Positions 1 to 7,361 of a DNA stretch of 9,562 nt are shown in pieces (the stretch's first letter is position 1; each line of letters opens with the position of its first letter). Origin of the DNA: Calditrichaceae bacterium (GTDB lineage: Bacteria; Calditrichota; Calditrichia; Calditrichales; Calditrichaceae); contig JAUXGF010000066.1 of NCBI GenBank assembly GCA_030622395.1, positions 1-9,562 of the forward strand, written 5' to 3'. A program made the position numbers and the translations under genes. A model generated the notes under the pieces. It saw nothing but the letters and a program-made list of their open reading frames with translations. It did no database searches and was not told the origin of the DNA.

Positions 1-1
1 A

Positions 2-1117
2 GAAACTAATGCTTTTAGCTGTCTGGAATGCGGAAAATGTTCCGGCGCCTGTCCGGTGGCGCGTTACTCGAATACATTTTCACCGCGCCTGATTCTGATC
101 CGCGCTATTCGCGGCAGCAATCTCGAAGCCCTTAAAACGGCTGATCTGTGGTCCTGCCTTTCCTGTGGACTATGCGATGAAATTTGTCCTTCGCAGATAA
201 AGTATTCCGAACTTATCCGGCTTCTTCGGCAGGAGGTTGGCGTCGAAGACAGCGACGCCACATGTTCGCACGGAGGAATCCTGCAATCTATTTCCCGTAT
301 TATGACTGCTCCTAATATGAAACAACAGCGCCTCGATTGGCTTAGCAAAGAATATCAAACCAGCCCTTCGGGCGGATACCTGTACTTTATGGGATGTCTG
401 CCCTACTTTGACGCTATTTTCACGGAGACAGGAACTCAATCCTTAAACATTGCCCGAAGTACATTGCGTATTTTAAATTATTTTGACGTTAAACCGCAGC
501 TTCTGGCTGATGAAAAATGCTGCGGTCATGACTTTTACTGGAATGGAGACTTTGAAAATTTCAAGAAATTAGCCGAAGCAAACTTAGAACAGATTAAGAA
601 ATCGGGAGCTAAAAAAATAATCACATCCTGCCCGGAATGTTACCGTACTCTTAAAGTGGACTATCCCCTGTTCTTTGGAACGCAGGATTATGAGATTCAG
701 CATATCAGCGAATTTATAGCGGAAAAATTGGATCAGAAAAAGCCAAAATTGAAAGCCGCCGAATTAAAAGTTACTTTTCAAGACCCCTGCCGTTTGGGCC
801 GCCATTTAGGCGTTTACGAGGCGCCGCGCCAGGTTTTACAAAGCTTAAATGGATTGGAATTTCAGGAGATGGCTCATCACCATAACCGCTCCATCTGCTG
901 CGGAGTTACAGGCTGGATGAACTGCTCGCAGGTATCTAAACAAATACAGACTCAGCGTTTAAAAGAAGCGCAGGCTGCGGGAGCGGATATACTCGTTACC
1001 GCCTGCGCTAAATGTCAGATTCATTTTCAATGCGCCCTTTTGGACGAGAAATTGAAAAAGGAACTTAATTTACAAATTAAGGATCTTACCGAGGTAGTTG
1101 CTGATAGTTTACCATAG
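2..1117 (+). CDS. HdrD-like FeS protein (HdrC-HdrB fusion), 5'-truncated
   Basis: The frame is open from the left edge, so the gene starts outside the window; 371 residues are visible. A GTG at 56 could be read as a start, but the codons before it encode a complete CxxCxxCxxxCP ferredoxin motif (visible residues 7, 10, 13, 17), so the frame clearly continues upstream. A second CxxCxxCxxxCP lies at residues 52-63. Two CCG-type domains follow: GC, KCCGHD and SCPEC in the first, DPCRLGRH, CCGVTG and ACAKC in the second. This is the order of HdrD, of GlpC/GlcF-type subunits and of other 'heterodisulfide reductase-related' proteins, which pass electrons between a flavin or membrane partner and a thiol/disulfide or quinone site. 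The partner would lie upstream and is not visible, so the substrate is unknown. Family call sure, exact role not. Stop is TAG. Confidence 0.88.
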   Translation, partial: ETNAFSCLECGKCSGACPVARYSNTFSPRLILIRAIRGSNLEALKTADLWSCLSCGLCDEICPSQIKYSELIRLLRQEVGVEDSDATCSHGGILQSISRIMTAPNMKQQRLDWLSKEYQTSPSGGYLYFMGCLPYFDAIFTETGTQSLNIARSTLRILNYFDVKPQLLADEKCCGHDFYWNGDFENFKKLAEANLEQIKKSGAKKIITSCPECYRTLKVDYPLFFGTQDYEIQHISEFIAEKLDQKKPKLKAAELKVTFQDPCRLGRHLGVYEAPRQVLQSLNGLEFQEMAHHHNRSICCGVTGWMNCSQVSKQIQTQRLKEAQAAGADILVTACAKCQIHFQCALLDEKLKKELNLQIKDLTEVVADSLP

Positions 1118-1183
1118 AATCCGTAACTTCTTAGTATAAGTAGAAGTATTTGAGAATGTAATATTATTTAAAAATCTGTAGTT

Positions 1184-2254
1184 ATGAAAAATTCAATGTT
1201 TTTATTATCATTATTATTTGTCATATTATTTTCTTGTGCAAAAGACAAAAGTAGTATAACTAATTTTAATGAAGAATCAAATAACTTATATACTGACTTA
1301 AGTGGAATTATATCTAAGAACGATTCACCTTTTTATATTGAAGGCCCCACTCGTGTTCCCAAAGGAAAAACTTTAATTATAAAACCAGGAGTAACCATTC
1401 TCTTTAAAGCAGCCGATATTGACAGCGGCGATTTTTGGTGGCATGATTCTACAATAGATGTGGGTTTTTTAAGAGTTGATGGTAAATTAATAGCAGAAGG
1501 AACTCAAACAGATTCCATTATTTTTACCAAAAATTCCTCAAAACCCAACGATTACTGGGGAATTATTTATTTTTCCGAAACAGCGGATCCAAATTCAATT
1601 ATTTCTTTTTCAAGAATTGAATATGCATCATCAATATTGGATATTGAAAGCAGAGTAATTGGAAGGTGTATAACCTGCTGGTTTTCTAATGTGACAATTA
1701 AAAATAACTTAATTCAGAATAATATTGATTTTGGGGTTTATTTATCAAATTCAGAAACAATTGTGGAAAATAACATAATTAAAAATTGCCATTTTGGGAT
1801 AAATACATGGGCTTTTGATCAATATGCATATTTGCAGCCGGTTATAAGGAATAATATTGTGATAAGAAATAGATGGATGGGTATCTCTATTTTCAAACCG
1901 AATCCACTTTTGGAAAATAATACAATATGTTTTAACGAAAATCACGGTCTTCATATTGAAATTATACAAAATCAAAAGTCCATTAATAATATTATATGGG
2001 GAAATGGAAACGCTCAGGTCTTTTTAGATTTGCATGCAACCATCGATCTTTCTTATTCGGATATTGAAGGCGGATGGCCGGGCGCTGGCAATATAGATTC
2101 GGATCCTTTATTCATTAATCCACAAAATAATGATTATCATTTATCGGATGAATCGCCCTGTAAGAACGCCGGAAGCCCATTAACTGAATACAATGATCAT
2201 GACGGCAGCCGTAATGATATGGGAGCTTACGGCGGGCCGCATGGCAATTGGTAA
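1184..2254 (+). CDS. Predicted lipoprotein with right-handed parallel beta-helix
   Basis: 356 residues. The N-terminus has a short basic start, a hydrophobic stretch (residues 5-17) and LFSC with Cys18, a lipobox, so the mature protein should be lipid-anchored. The family opening 'RVPKGKTLIIKPGVTILF' (residues 57-74) is followed by repeated short strands rich in Asn/Ile (ENNIIKN, IRNNIVIRN, LENNTICFN, SINNIIWGN), the rungs of a right-handed parallel beta-helix of the NosD/pectate-lyase-like fold. The C-terminus has the usual DPLF...DYHL...SPCKNAG...GAYGG ending seen in many surface beta-helix proteins. No enzymatic residues could be assigned; carbohydrate binding or cell-surface display is possible but unproven. 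The gene is visibly richer in A and T than the Hdr genes on either side, and no clear Shine-Dalgarno precedes the ATG. It is probably unrelated to the redox genes. Confidence 0.85.
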   Translation: MKNSMFLLSLLFVILFSCAKDKSSITNFNEESNNLYTDLSGIISKNDSPFYIEGPTRVPKGKTLIIKPGVTILFKAADIDSGDFWWHDSTIDVGFLRVDGKLIAEGTQTDSIIFTKNSSKPNDYWGIIYFSETADPNSIISFSRIEYASSILDIESRVIGRCITCWFSNVTIKNNLIQNNIDFGVYLSNSETIVENNIIKNCHFGINTWAFDQYAYLQPVIRNNIVIRNRWMGISIFKPNPLLENNTICFNENHGLHIEIIQNQKSINNIIWGNGNAQVFLDLHATIDLSYSDIEGGWPGAGNIDSDPLFINPQNNDYHLSDESPCKNAGSPLTEYNDHDGSRNDMGAYGGPHGNW

Positions 2255-2313
2255 ATGCTTGTTGCTGAAGTAATTTTGTAAGCCGATAGAATTATTTATA
2301 TAGGAGAAAAAAG

Positions 2314-2772
2314 ATGACAATCAAAATTACAAGCCCTGCTTTTAATGAAGGGGGGATGATACCCAAAAAGTATACGTGTGACGGTTTAGACGTCTCTCCC
2401 CCGCTAACATGGGCGTCTGCTCCGGAAGGAACAAAGACTTTTGCCCTTATTTGCGATGACCCTGACGCGCCTATGGGAACTTGGGTACACTGGGTTTTAT
2501 TTAATTTGCCTGGAAACATTAACTCACTTTCTGAAAATATTCCTCCACAAAGGACTCTTTCAAATAATGCAAAACAAGGGACAAACGATTTTGGGAAAAT
2601 AGGTTATGGCGGGCCGTGTCCCCCTGGCGGTACGCATAGATATTATTTTAAAATTTATGCTTTAGATACAGAGCTTAATCTTGCCCCCGGCATAACAAAG
2701 TCTAATTTGCTGGCGGCCATGAAGGGACATATCCTTGGGGAAGGTCAATTGATGGGGAGATATAAGAGGTAA
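2314..2772 (+). CDS. YbhB/YbcL family PEBP-like protein
   Basis: 152 residues, the usual length for bacterial phosphatidylethanolamine-binding-protein (Raf kinase inhibitor-like) proteins. Family signatures are all present: DGLDVSPPL (residues 24-32), CDDPDAP (47-53), HWVLFNLP (59-66) and [17 protein letters not shown] (98-114), which together line the small anion-binding pocket. No signal peptide is seen, so it should be cytoplasmic. The start ATG has a good ribosome site (AGGAG at 2302-2306). The biochemical role of bacterial members is not settled; they bind small anionic ligands in crystal structures. It sits 59 bp after the lipoprotein gene and 95 bp before hdrA, with no functional link to either that I can see. 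Confidence 0.95.
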   Translation: MTIKITSPAFNEGGMIPKKYTCDGLDVSPPLTWASAPEGTKTFALICDDPDAPMGTWVHWVLFNLPGNINSLSENIPPQRTLSNNAKQGTNDFGKIGYGGPCPPGGTHRYYFKIYALDTELNLAPGITKSNLLAAMKGHILGEGQLMGRYKR

Positions 2773-2800
2773 TAAACATTAAAACAGAATATTGAGTAAG

Positions 2801-2829
2801 TTGCCCGGTTTACTAATCTGGAAGATTAT
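2801..2829 (+). promoter_or_regulatory. Candidate sigma70-type promoter for hdrA
   Basis: TTGCCC (2801-2806) and GATTAT (2824-2829) are separated by 17 bp, each matching the consensus at 4 of 6 positions, 38 bp before the hdrA start. A weak 5-bp hairpin with a following T-run (2815-2836) overlaps it and might instead end the upstream transcript. Both readings are tentative. Confidence 0.3.
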
Positions 2830-2867
2830 CTTTTTTAATTAGAATAAATAAATCAGGAGTATAAAAT

Positions 2868-5315
2868 ATGGAGGACGAAAAACTACGCATTGGCGTATTT
2901 GTCTGCGACTGCGGATTAAATATTGCGGGGACTGTGGACTGCGAAGCTGTAGCCAAATTTGCCGAAACGCTTGACGATGTGGAGGCTGTTGTTCGCAATA
3001 AATATACCTGCGCAGACCCGGGACAAAATGAGATTAAAAAGGCTATTGCTGAACACAAGCTAAATCGGGTGGTTGTGGCATCCTGCACGCCTAAAATTCA
3101 TGAACCGACATTCCGGCAATGTGTCGCTGACGCCGGATTGAATCCTTATCTTTTTGAAATGGCAAATCTTCGTGAACAATGCAGTTGGGTACATCAGGAT
3201 GAAAAGGAAAAGGCTACGGAAAAAGCCAAAGATTTAGTTAAAAGCGCAGTCGCCAGATCCCGCGTACTTGAGCCCCAAATTGAATCGGAAGTTGCAGTTA
3301 CCAAAGCGGCTCTTGTTATCGGCGGCGGTATGGCCGGTATTCAGGCGGCGCTGGACTTAGCCGACGCCGGTCACAAGGTTTATCTGGTTGAAAAAGAACC
3401 GAGTATCGGCGGCATTATGGCGGCGTTAGATAAAACCTATCCCACAATGGACTGCTCTATATGAATTTTGGGTCCTAAGATGATGGATGCCGGTCGGCAT
3501 CAAAACTTAACGCTTTTAGCTTACAGCGAAGTAGAGCACGTTACAGGTTATATCGGAAATTTCAACGTAAAAATCCGCAAGAAAGCCCGTTATGTTAATG
3601 AAGACGAGTGCACCGCCTGCGCTGATTGCGTTGAATCTTGTCCAGTATCTGTTCCAGATGAATACCAGCAGGGTTTTTCCTCGCGCAAAGCTATATATAT
3701 TCAACTTCCGCAAGCCGTTCCTTCCGCCTATTTAATAGACATGGATAATTGTTTGGGAAATAATCCCATTGCCTGCGGTAAATGTAAAGACGCCTGCGAG
3801 AAAGAGTGCATCGATTTTGATATGCAGGATGAAATTATTGATATCGAAGTCGGAGCGATTATTGTAGCTGCCGGTATGGATGTTTATGATCCTTCGGAAA
3901 TGGATGAATTCGGGTATCGAAGCTATGAAAATGTTATTACCAGCATGGAATTTGAACGCTTGATTTGCGCCGGTGGACCTACAGAAGGACATTTCGTGCG
4001 TCCTACCGATTACAAACTTCCTAAAAGAATTTCTTTTATTCAATGCGTGGGTTCACGATCCAGTAAAAATGGCAATAAATATTGCAGTAATATTTGCTGC
4101 ATGAATACTATAAAAGACACACTACTCCTGAAAGACCATTACCCTGATGTGCAGAGCAAAGTTTTTTATATAGACATTCGCGCTTTTGGCAAAGGCTTTG
4201 AAGATCTGTTCATGCGCAGCAAAGAATCAGGGGTGCAATATATCCGGGGCATTCCCGGTGATGTATGGGAAGATCCCAAAACAAAAAATCTATTATTAAG
4301 TGTGGAGGATACTACAATAGGTAAGGTTCAAGTCCATGAATCCGATTTAGTGGTTTTATCAGTAGGAGTTGAACCGCGCAAAGATATGAAAAAATTACAG
4401 CATCTTCTAACCTTATCCAACAGCGTCGACGGTTTCCTGCTTGAATCACATCCCAAACTTAAACCTGTTGACGCCCCAACGAGAGGTATCTTTTATGCCG
4501 GCTGCGTTGAGTCTCCCAAAGATATCAAAGACAGCGTTACCCAAGCCAGCGCCGCCGCCGCCAGAGCCAGTATTATCTTAAACGCCGGGAAAGTAGAAAT
4601 AGAAGCGATCACTGCTATTATAGATACGGATAAATGTAATTATTGCGGAGTCTGCGCCAGAGTTTGTCCCTATAATGCTATTACAGCCCCCGATAGAAAA
4701 TCAGGCGTTTACCCAACTATTATCCAGGCAGCCTGTGCCGGATGTGGTACATGCGCGTCGGAATGCGTTCAAGACGCCATTACAATGCGCCACTTTAAGG
4801 ATGATCAGATTATCGCCCAGGTTGACGCTATCCTTGAAGAAAATAATATGGATAAAATTGTTGCCTTTGCCTGTAACTGGTGTTCTTACGCCGGCGGCGA
4901 TCTGGCGGGAACATCACGTTTGCAGTATCCTACAAATGTGCGCTTAATACGAACCATGTGCAGCGGCAGGGTTGATGAAAAATTTATTATACATGCTTTC
5001 AAAAAGGGCGCTCCTCTTGTGCTGCTATCCGGATGCCACTTTGCAGATTGTCATTATATAAGCGCAGTCACCTGGACACAGCGCCGCGTGGAAAGATTAT
5101 GGAATAAACTTGAACGGCTGGGTATCCGTCCCGAACGTTTGCAATTGGAATGGATTTCCGCAGCCGAAGGTCAGAAATTCGCTAAGGTCATGCGGGAGCT
5201 GGAAGAGATGCGTAAGAAAGTAACGGATAAAGAAGTAAAAGAAACCATGGAAATTTTAGCGAAAGATGAAGAAAAGGCAAAAGCTAAGAAAGCCAAGCAG
5301 GCGGCGGCGGGTTAG
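2868..5315 (+). CDS. hdrA: Selenocysteine-containing HdrA with C-terminal MvhD domain
   Basis: Flavin subunit of a heterodisulfide reductase complex; in the family its FAD bifurcates or confurcates electrons between ferredoxin, a low-potential donor and the HdrB disulfide site. Read through the TGA at 3462-3464 it gives 815 residues with Sec199. Visible parts: N-terminal HdrA domain with CDC (13-15) and [11 protein letters not shown] (72-82); FAD fold GGGMAG (152-157); signature CSI-U-ILGPKM around 199; CxxCxxCxxxC (248-258); Cys cluster 295/303/306/310/314; Cys393/406/410/411, the spacing of the HdrA FeS site; two ferredoxin motifs (590-600, 623-633); then an MvhD-like domain with Cys669/672, 698 and GCHFADCHY (722-730). 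The MvhD domain normally hands over electrons from a hydrogenase or formate dehydrogenase; none is encoded here. The tail is Lys/Ala-rich. Start ATG has AGGAG at 2855-2859. It heads the hdrA-zinc ribbon-hdrC-hdrB cluster. Confidence 0.93.
3462..3464 (+). other. In-frame UGA read as selenocysteine (Sec199 of HdrA)
   Basis: The TGA replaces the second Cys of the conserved HdrA motif DCxxC-IL-PKM: residues before it are MDCSI and those after it ILGPKM. The frame and family homology continue unbroken on both sides. Methanococcal HdrA proteins are known selenoproteins, and the Sec there falls in this same region of the protein. The alternative, a nonsense mutation or sequencing error of TGC/TGT, is made unlikely by the hairpin that follows. 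Confidence 0.9.
3476..3509 (+). promoter_or_regulatory. Bacterial SECIS element within hdrA
   Basis: A perfect 6-bp stem, GATGCC (3486-3491) with GGCATC (3496-3501), closes a GGTC tetraloop (3492-3495). The loop lies 27 nt after the TGA, inside the range for bacterial SECIS hairpins, and has the same GGUC core as the E. coli fdhF element that SelB binds. A lower stem TAAG (3476-3479) with CTTA (3506-3509) may extend it across an internal loop of six and four bases. The single bulged U known from fdhF is not evident. The hairpin is coding, specifying residues of the conserved MMDAGRHQN segment. Confidence 0.82.
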
Positions 5316-5322
5316 ATCGGAG

Positions 5323-5354
5323 AGCGTGAAGCGTTGAGCGGAAAGCGAAGGGCG
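5323..5354 (+). repeat. Period-7 AGCGNNN array after hdrA
   Basis: AGCG recurs at 5323, 5330, 5337 and 5344, exactly seven bases apart, with a degenerate fifth unit GGCG at 5351. The three bases between cores vary (TGA, TTG, GAA, AAG). It begins eight bases after the hdrA stop. The same unit occurs at 5719, 7688 and, inverted, at 5750 and 7831. Confidence 0.75.
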
Positions 5355-5364
5355 ATTGGCAATT

Positions 5365-5382
5365 CCCCCTTAAAAAAGGGGG
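5365..5382 (+). repeat. CCCCCTT/AAGGGGG hairpin
   Basis: A perfect 7-bp inverted repeat, CCCCCTT (5365-5371) and AAGGGGG (5376-5382), encloses an AAAA loop, 50 bp after the hdrA stop. It lacks a T-run on the plus strand, so it is not a standard terminator, but could still cause pausing or protect the hdrA 3' end. The G-rich stretch that follows (AAGGGGG again at 5384-5390) resembles dispersed intergenic repeats. Confidence 0.6.
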
Positions 5383-5457
5383 CAAGGGGGTTGTATTAAA
5401 ACACAACCAACCCCTGCTTGCATCCCGATACTTCGGGGTAACACCTCCTAAGAGTGG

Positions 5458-5476
5458 AATTGACAATTCACAATTA
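5458..5476 (+). repeat. Period-7 AATTNNC repeat
   Basis: AATTGAC, AATTCAC and a partial AATTA follow each other at exactly seven-base spacing. A related array, AATTACG twice plus AATTA, lies at 7217-7235. This second heptamer family lies in the same gene-free stretch (5316-5565) as the AGCGNNN array; I see no gene in that stretch. Confidence 0.6.
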
Positions 5477-5485
5477 GCGCCCCCT

Positions 5486-5518
5486 CCAAGTCCCTCTCTT
5501 TTCTAAAGAGAGGGATTT
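5486..5518 (+). repeat. 11-bp palindrome, copy 1
   Basis: TCCCTCTCTTT (5491-5501) and AAAGAGAGGGA (5505-5515) pair perfectly over 11 bp with a 3-base loop. The copy at 7739-7773 has the same CCAAG lead-in and ATTT exit and differs only in the loop. It lies 50 bp before the zinc-ribbon gene and could act as a terminator or RNA-processing hairpin between hdrA and the distal genes. Confidence 0.8.
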
Positions 5519-5565
5519 AGGGTGAGTTTTCTTTGCTGACCGCTTTTAAAAGAAAGGAATAAACA

Positions 5566-5709
5566 ATGGCAGAAAAAGCCAAGTTCAAATGCTTAAGATG
5601 CGGACATGAATATGAAGATAAATATACGCCAAAGGTTCCGCAGGAACGCACCTGCCCTAAATGTTTAAGCAACAGCGTGCGAAGAATCGAGGAAAAACGT
5701 AAAGCGTAA
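5566..5709 (+). CDS. 47-aa zinc-ribbon protein
   Basis: The protein starts MAEKAKFKCLRCGHEY and has two CxxC knuckles, Cys9-x2-Cys12 and Cys30-x2-Cys33, 17 residues apart, with a basic C-terminal tail (RRIEEKRKA). The spacing fits a single zinc-ribbon; a rubredoxin-like iron site is a less likely alternative because the usual aromatic core is missing. An AAAGGA ribosome site stands at 5553-5558, eight bases before the ATG. It lies between hdrA and hdrC on the same strand, so it is probably co-transcribed with them. Role unknown: an assembly or regulatory partner of the Hdr complex, or a small nucleic-acid-binding protein, would both be compatible. No signal peptide or membrane segment. Confidence 0.82.
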   Translation: MAEKAKFKCLRCGHEYEDKYTPKVPQERTCPKCLSNSVRRIEEKRKA

Positions 5710-5718
5710 GTCCGTAAT

Positions 5719-5772
5719 AGCGTGAAGCGGAGAGCGCACCGATACAAACCGCTTTACGCTCTACGCTTCACG
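5719..5772 (+). repeat. Inverted AGCGNNN heptamer arrays forming a hairpin
   Basis: Forward cores AGCG at 5719, 5726 and 5733 are mirrored by CGCT at 5750, 5757 and 5764, all on a seven-base period. Bases 5721-5736 pair with 5757-5772 at 15 of 16 positions (one G-A mismatch), with a 20-base loop. The structure fills the space between the zinc-ribbon gene and hdrC and ends four bases before the hdrC ribosome site, so it could affect processing or translation of the distal operon. Confidence 0.8.
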
Positions 5773-5786
5773 AACCAGGGGAAAAG

Positions 5787-6248
5787 ATGAAAAAAATCAA
5801 TTATGAATTTAGGGAAAAATTAAACCAGACCTTAGGGGGCTTTTCGCACAATTATTGCTATCAATGCGGAGCCTGCGTGGCTGATTGCCCGGCGCATCGT
5901 TTTCTGCCGGAGTTTAATCCGCGTGCTATTATTCTTCAAGCCCTGTACGGTTTCGAGGAGGAACTTATAGGACCTGATTCAATGATCTGGAATTGCACTA
6001 ATTGCTATAACTGCTATGAACGTTGTCCGCAGGCGGTAAATCCTATTGAAGTGATTATTGCTCTAAAAAATATGTGCCGCGAAAAGGGAACAAATCCACC
6101 TTCGGTAGACAATATTATTGAACGTGTTAAAAGCAGCGGTGTAACAGTCACTAAAACAGAGCTTGTAAAAAGGAGACGGCAGGAATTAGGTTTACCGGAA
6201 TTTGAAATAAATTGTTCAGACGATTTAGAAAAAATATTTAATAAATGA
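5787..6248 (+). CDS. hdrC: HdrC, ferredoxin subunit of heterodisulfide reductase complex
   Basis: 153 residues with two CxxCxxCxxxCP motifs (Cys24/27/30/34 and Cys70/73/76/80) that bind two 4Fe-4S clusters. In HdrABC complexes this subunit wires the HdrA clusters to HdrB. No transmembrane segment or signal is seen, as expected for the soluble HdrABC type. The region after the second motif (residues 90-153) is mostly helical and charged, the usual HdrC tail. The ATG follows an AGGGGA ribosome site (5777-5782). The stop codon is seven bases from the hdrB start, so translation is probably coupled. Confidence 0.95.
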   Translation: MKKINYEFREKLNQTLGGFSHNYCYQCGACVADCPAHRFLPEFNPRAIILQALYGFEEELIGPDSMIWNCTNCYNCYERCPQAVNPIEVIIALKNMCREKGTNPPSVDNIIERVKSSGVTVTKTELVKRRRQELGLPEFEINCSDDLEKIFNK

Positions 6249-6255
6249 GGTTTAT

Positions 6256-7143
6256 ATGCAAGTCATGCCATTCTGGGGTTGTATGATTCCATTGAAATAT
6301 CCTCAAATGGAAAGCGCTGTACGGTACTCTTTAACAAAATTAGAAATCGAGTTGGTAGATGACAGCCGTTTTAGCTGCTGCCCGGATCCTATTTATTTTA
6401 AAGCGGGTGATAAAATGAGATGGTTCACTCTGGCGGCTCGTAACATCGCTATTGCCGAAGAAAGGGGTCTGGATATTATTACGATGTGCAGCGGCTGCAC
6501 TGCAACCCTTTGCGAAGTGAATCACCATTTGAAGCATGATGAGAAATTGCGGGATAAAATAAATGAAAATCTAAAATCAATTGGCAGGGAATACAAAGGG
6601 AGTATAAGAGTGCGTCATCTTGTAACCATGCTGCGGGATGATGTGGGATTAGAAAAAATCGCTGATTCCGTTAAATATCGTTTAGAAAATATCAAAATAG
6701 CTATCCATTACGGATGTCATCTATTAAAACCCAGCGAAATTATGAATGTTGAAGACCCGCTGGTTCCAAAAATATTAGCTGAACTTATTCGAGTAACAGG
6801 CGCGACTCCGGTTAATCATCAGGAATATTTAATGTGCTGCGGAAAAGCCTGTCAGGAACAGCAGCTATCTCTGAATATGAGTCATGCAGTATTCCAATCC
6901 GTTGCAGATTCCGAAGCTGACTGCCTTGGGCTTATCTGCCCGACCTGTTTCGACTCATTTGATTTGGGACAATTAAGAGTAAACCGCAATTTTAGTAAAA
7001 AATTTGAGATTCCGGTAATTTATTATTTTCAATTATTAGCATTAGCGCAGGGAGCTTCTCTTGAAAACGTAGGAATAAAATTTCATAAAATTATGCCTGA
7101 GGAATTTATCAAAAGACTGAATACAACTTTAGTAACAGCATAG
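6256..7143 (+). CDS. hdrB: HdrB, catalytic CCG-domain subunit
   Basis: 295 residues, the standard length of soluble HdrB. Two CCG domains are complete: Cys9, Cys41-Cys42, Cys78 and Cys81 in the first, and Cys154, Cys194-Cys195, Cys228 and Cys231 in the second. In the structurally known methanogen enzyme these two sets each hold a non-cubane 4Fe-4S cluster where a disulfide is split; the first set here sits at the positions I recall for that enzyme. In a bacterium without coenzyme M/B the acceptor is a different disulfide or thiol redox partner, not identified here. The ribosome site GAGG (6247-6250) overlaps the hdrC stop. No selenocysteine codon is present. Stop is TAG. Confidence 0.95.
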   Translation: MQVMPFWGCMIPLKYPQMESAVRYSLTKLEIELVDDSRFSCCPDPIYFKAGDKMRWFTLAARNIAIAEERGLDIITMCSGCTATLCEVNHHLKHDEKLRDKINENLKSIGREYKGSIRVRHLVTMLRDDVGLEKIADSVKYRLENIKIAIHYGCHLLKPSEIMNVEDPLVPKILAELIRVTGATPVNHQEYLMCCGKACQEQQLSLNMSHAVFQSVADSEADCLGLICPTCFDSFDLGQLRVNRNFSKKFEIPVIYYFQLLALAQGASLENVGIKFHKIMPEEFIKRLNTTLVTA

Positions 7144-7361
7144 CGGAACAATACCTAAATCTCTATTCTGATATATGATTAGATTTCCTAAATATCACCT
7201 GACACGGCAAACCTAAAATTACGAATTACGAATTAGATTTCGGAATACAGAGATATAAACTTTGAACCCTACATTCTCTACCACAGGCAAATCATTGTAT
7301 AGCAGACCCTGCGTTAATCATGTTTTATAAAATTTATTTTATTTGAATGCATATTTAGCAA

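Noticed and set aside
56..58. GTG as the start of the first gene
   Set aside because: The preceding codons encode a complete ferredoxin CxxCxxCxxxCP motif in the same frame; the GTG is the Val after CP.
1118..1183. Terminator hairpin after the HdrD-like gene (ACTTCT...AGAAGT)
   Set aside because: The stem is only six AT-rich pairs with a ten-base loop and no T-run follows.
3468..3470. TTG as a start codon of a second HdrA protein
   Set aside because: It is the Leu of the conserved ILGPKM motif and has no ribosome-binding site in front.
2868..5315. Two separate HdrA genes or a pseudogene split by TGA
   Set aside because: Frames are in phase, no residue is lost, the TGA sits on the signature Cys, and a SECIS-like hairpin follows.
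5284..5747. Open frames on the minus strand across the repeats after hdrA and around the zinc-ribbon gene
   Set aside because: Their residues are low-complexity products of the heptamer arrays and palindromes or shadows of the zinc-ribbon gene; no family resemblance or ribosome site.
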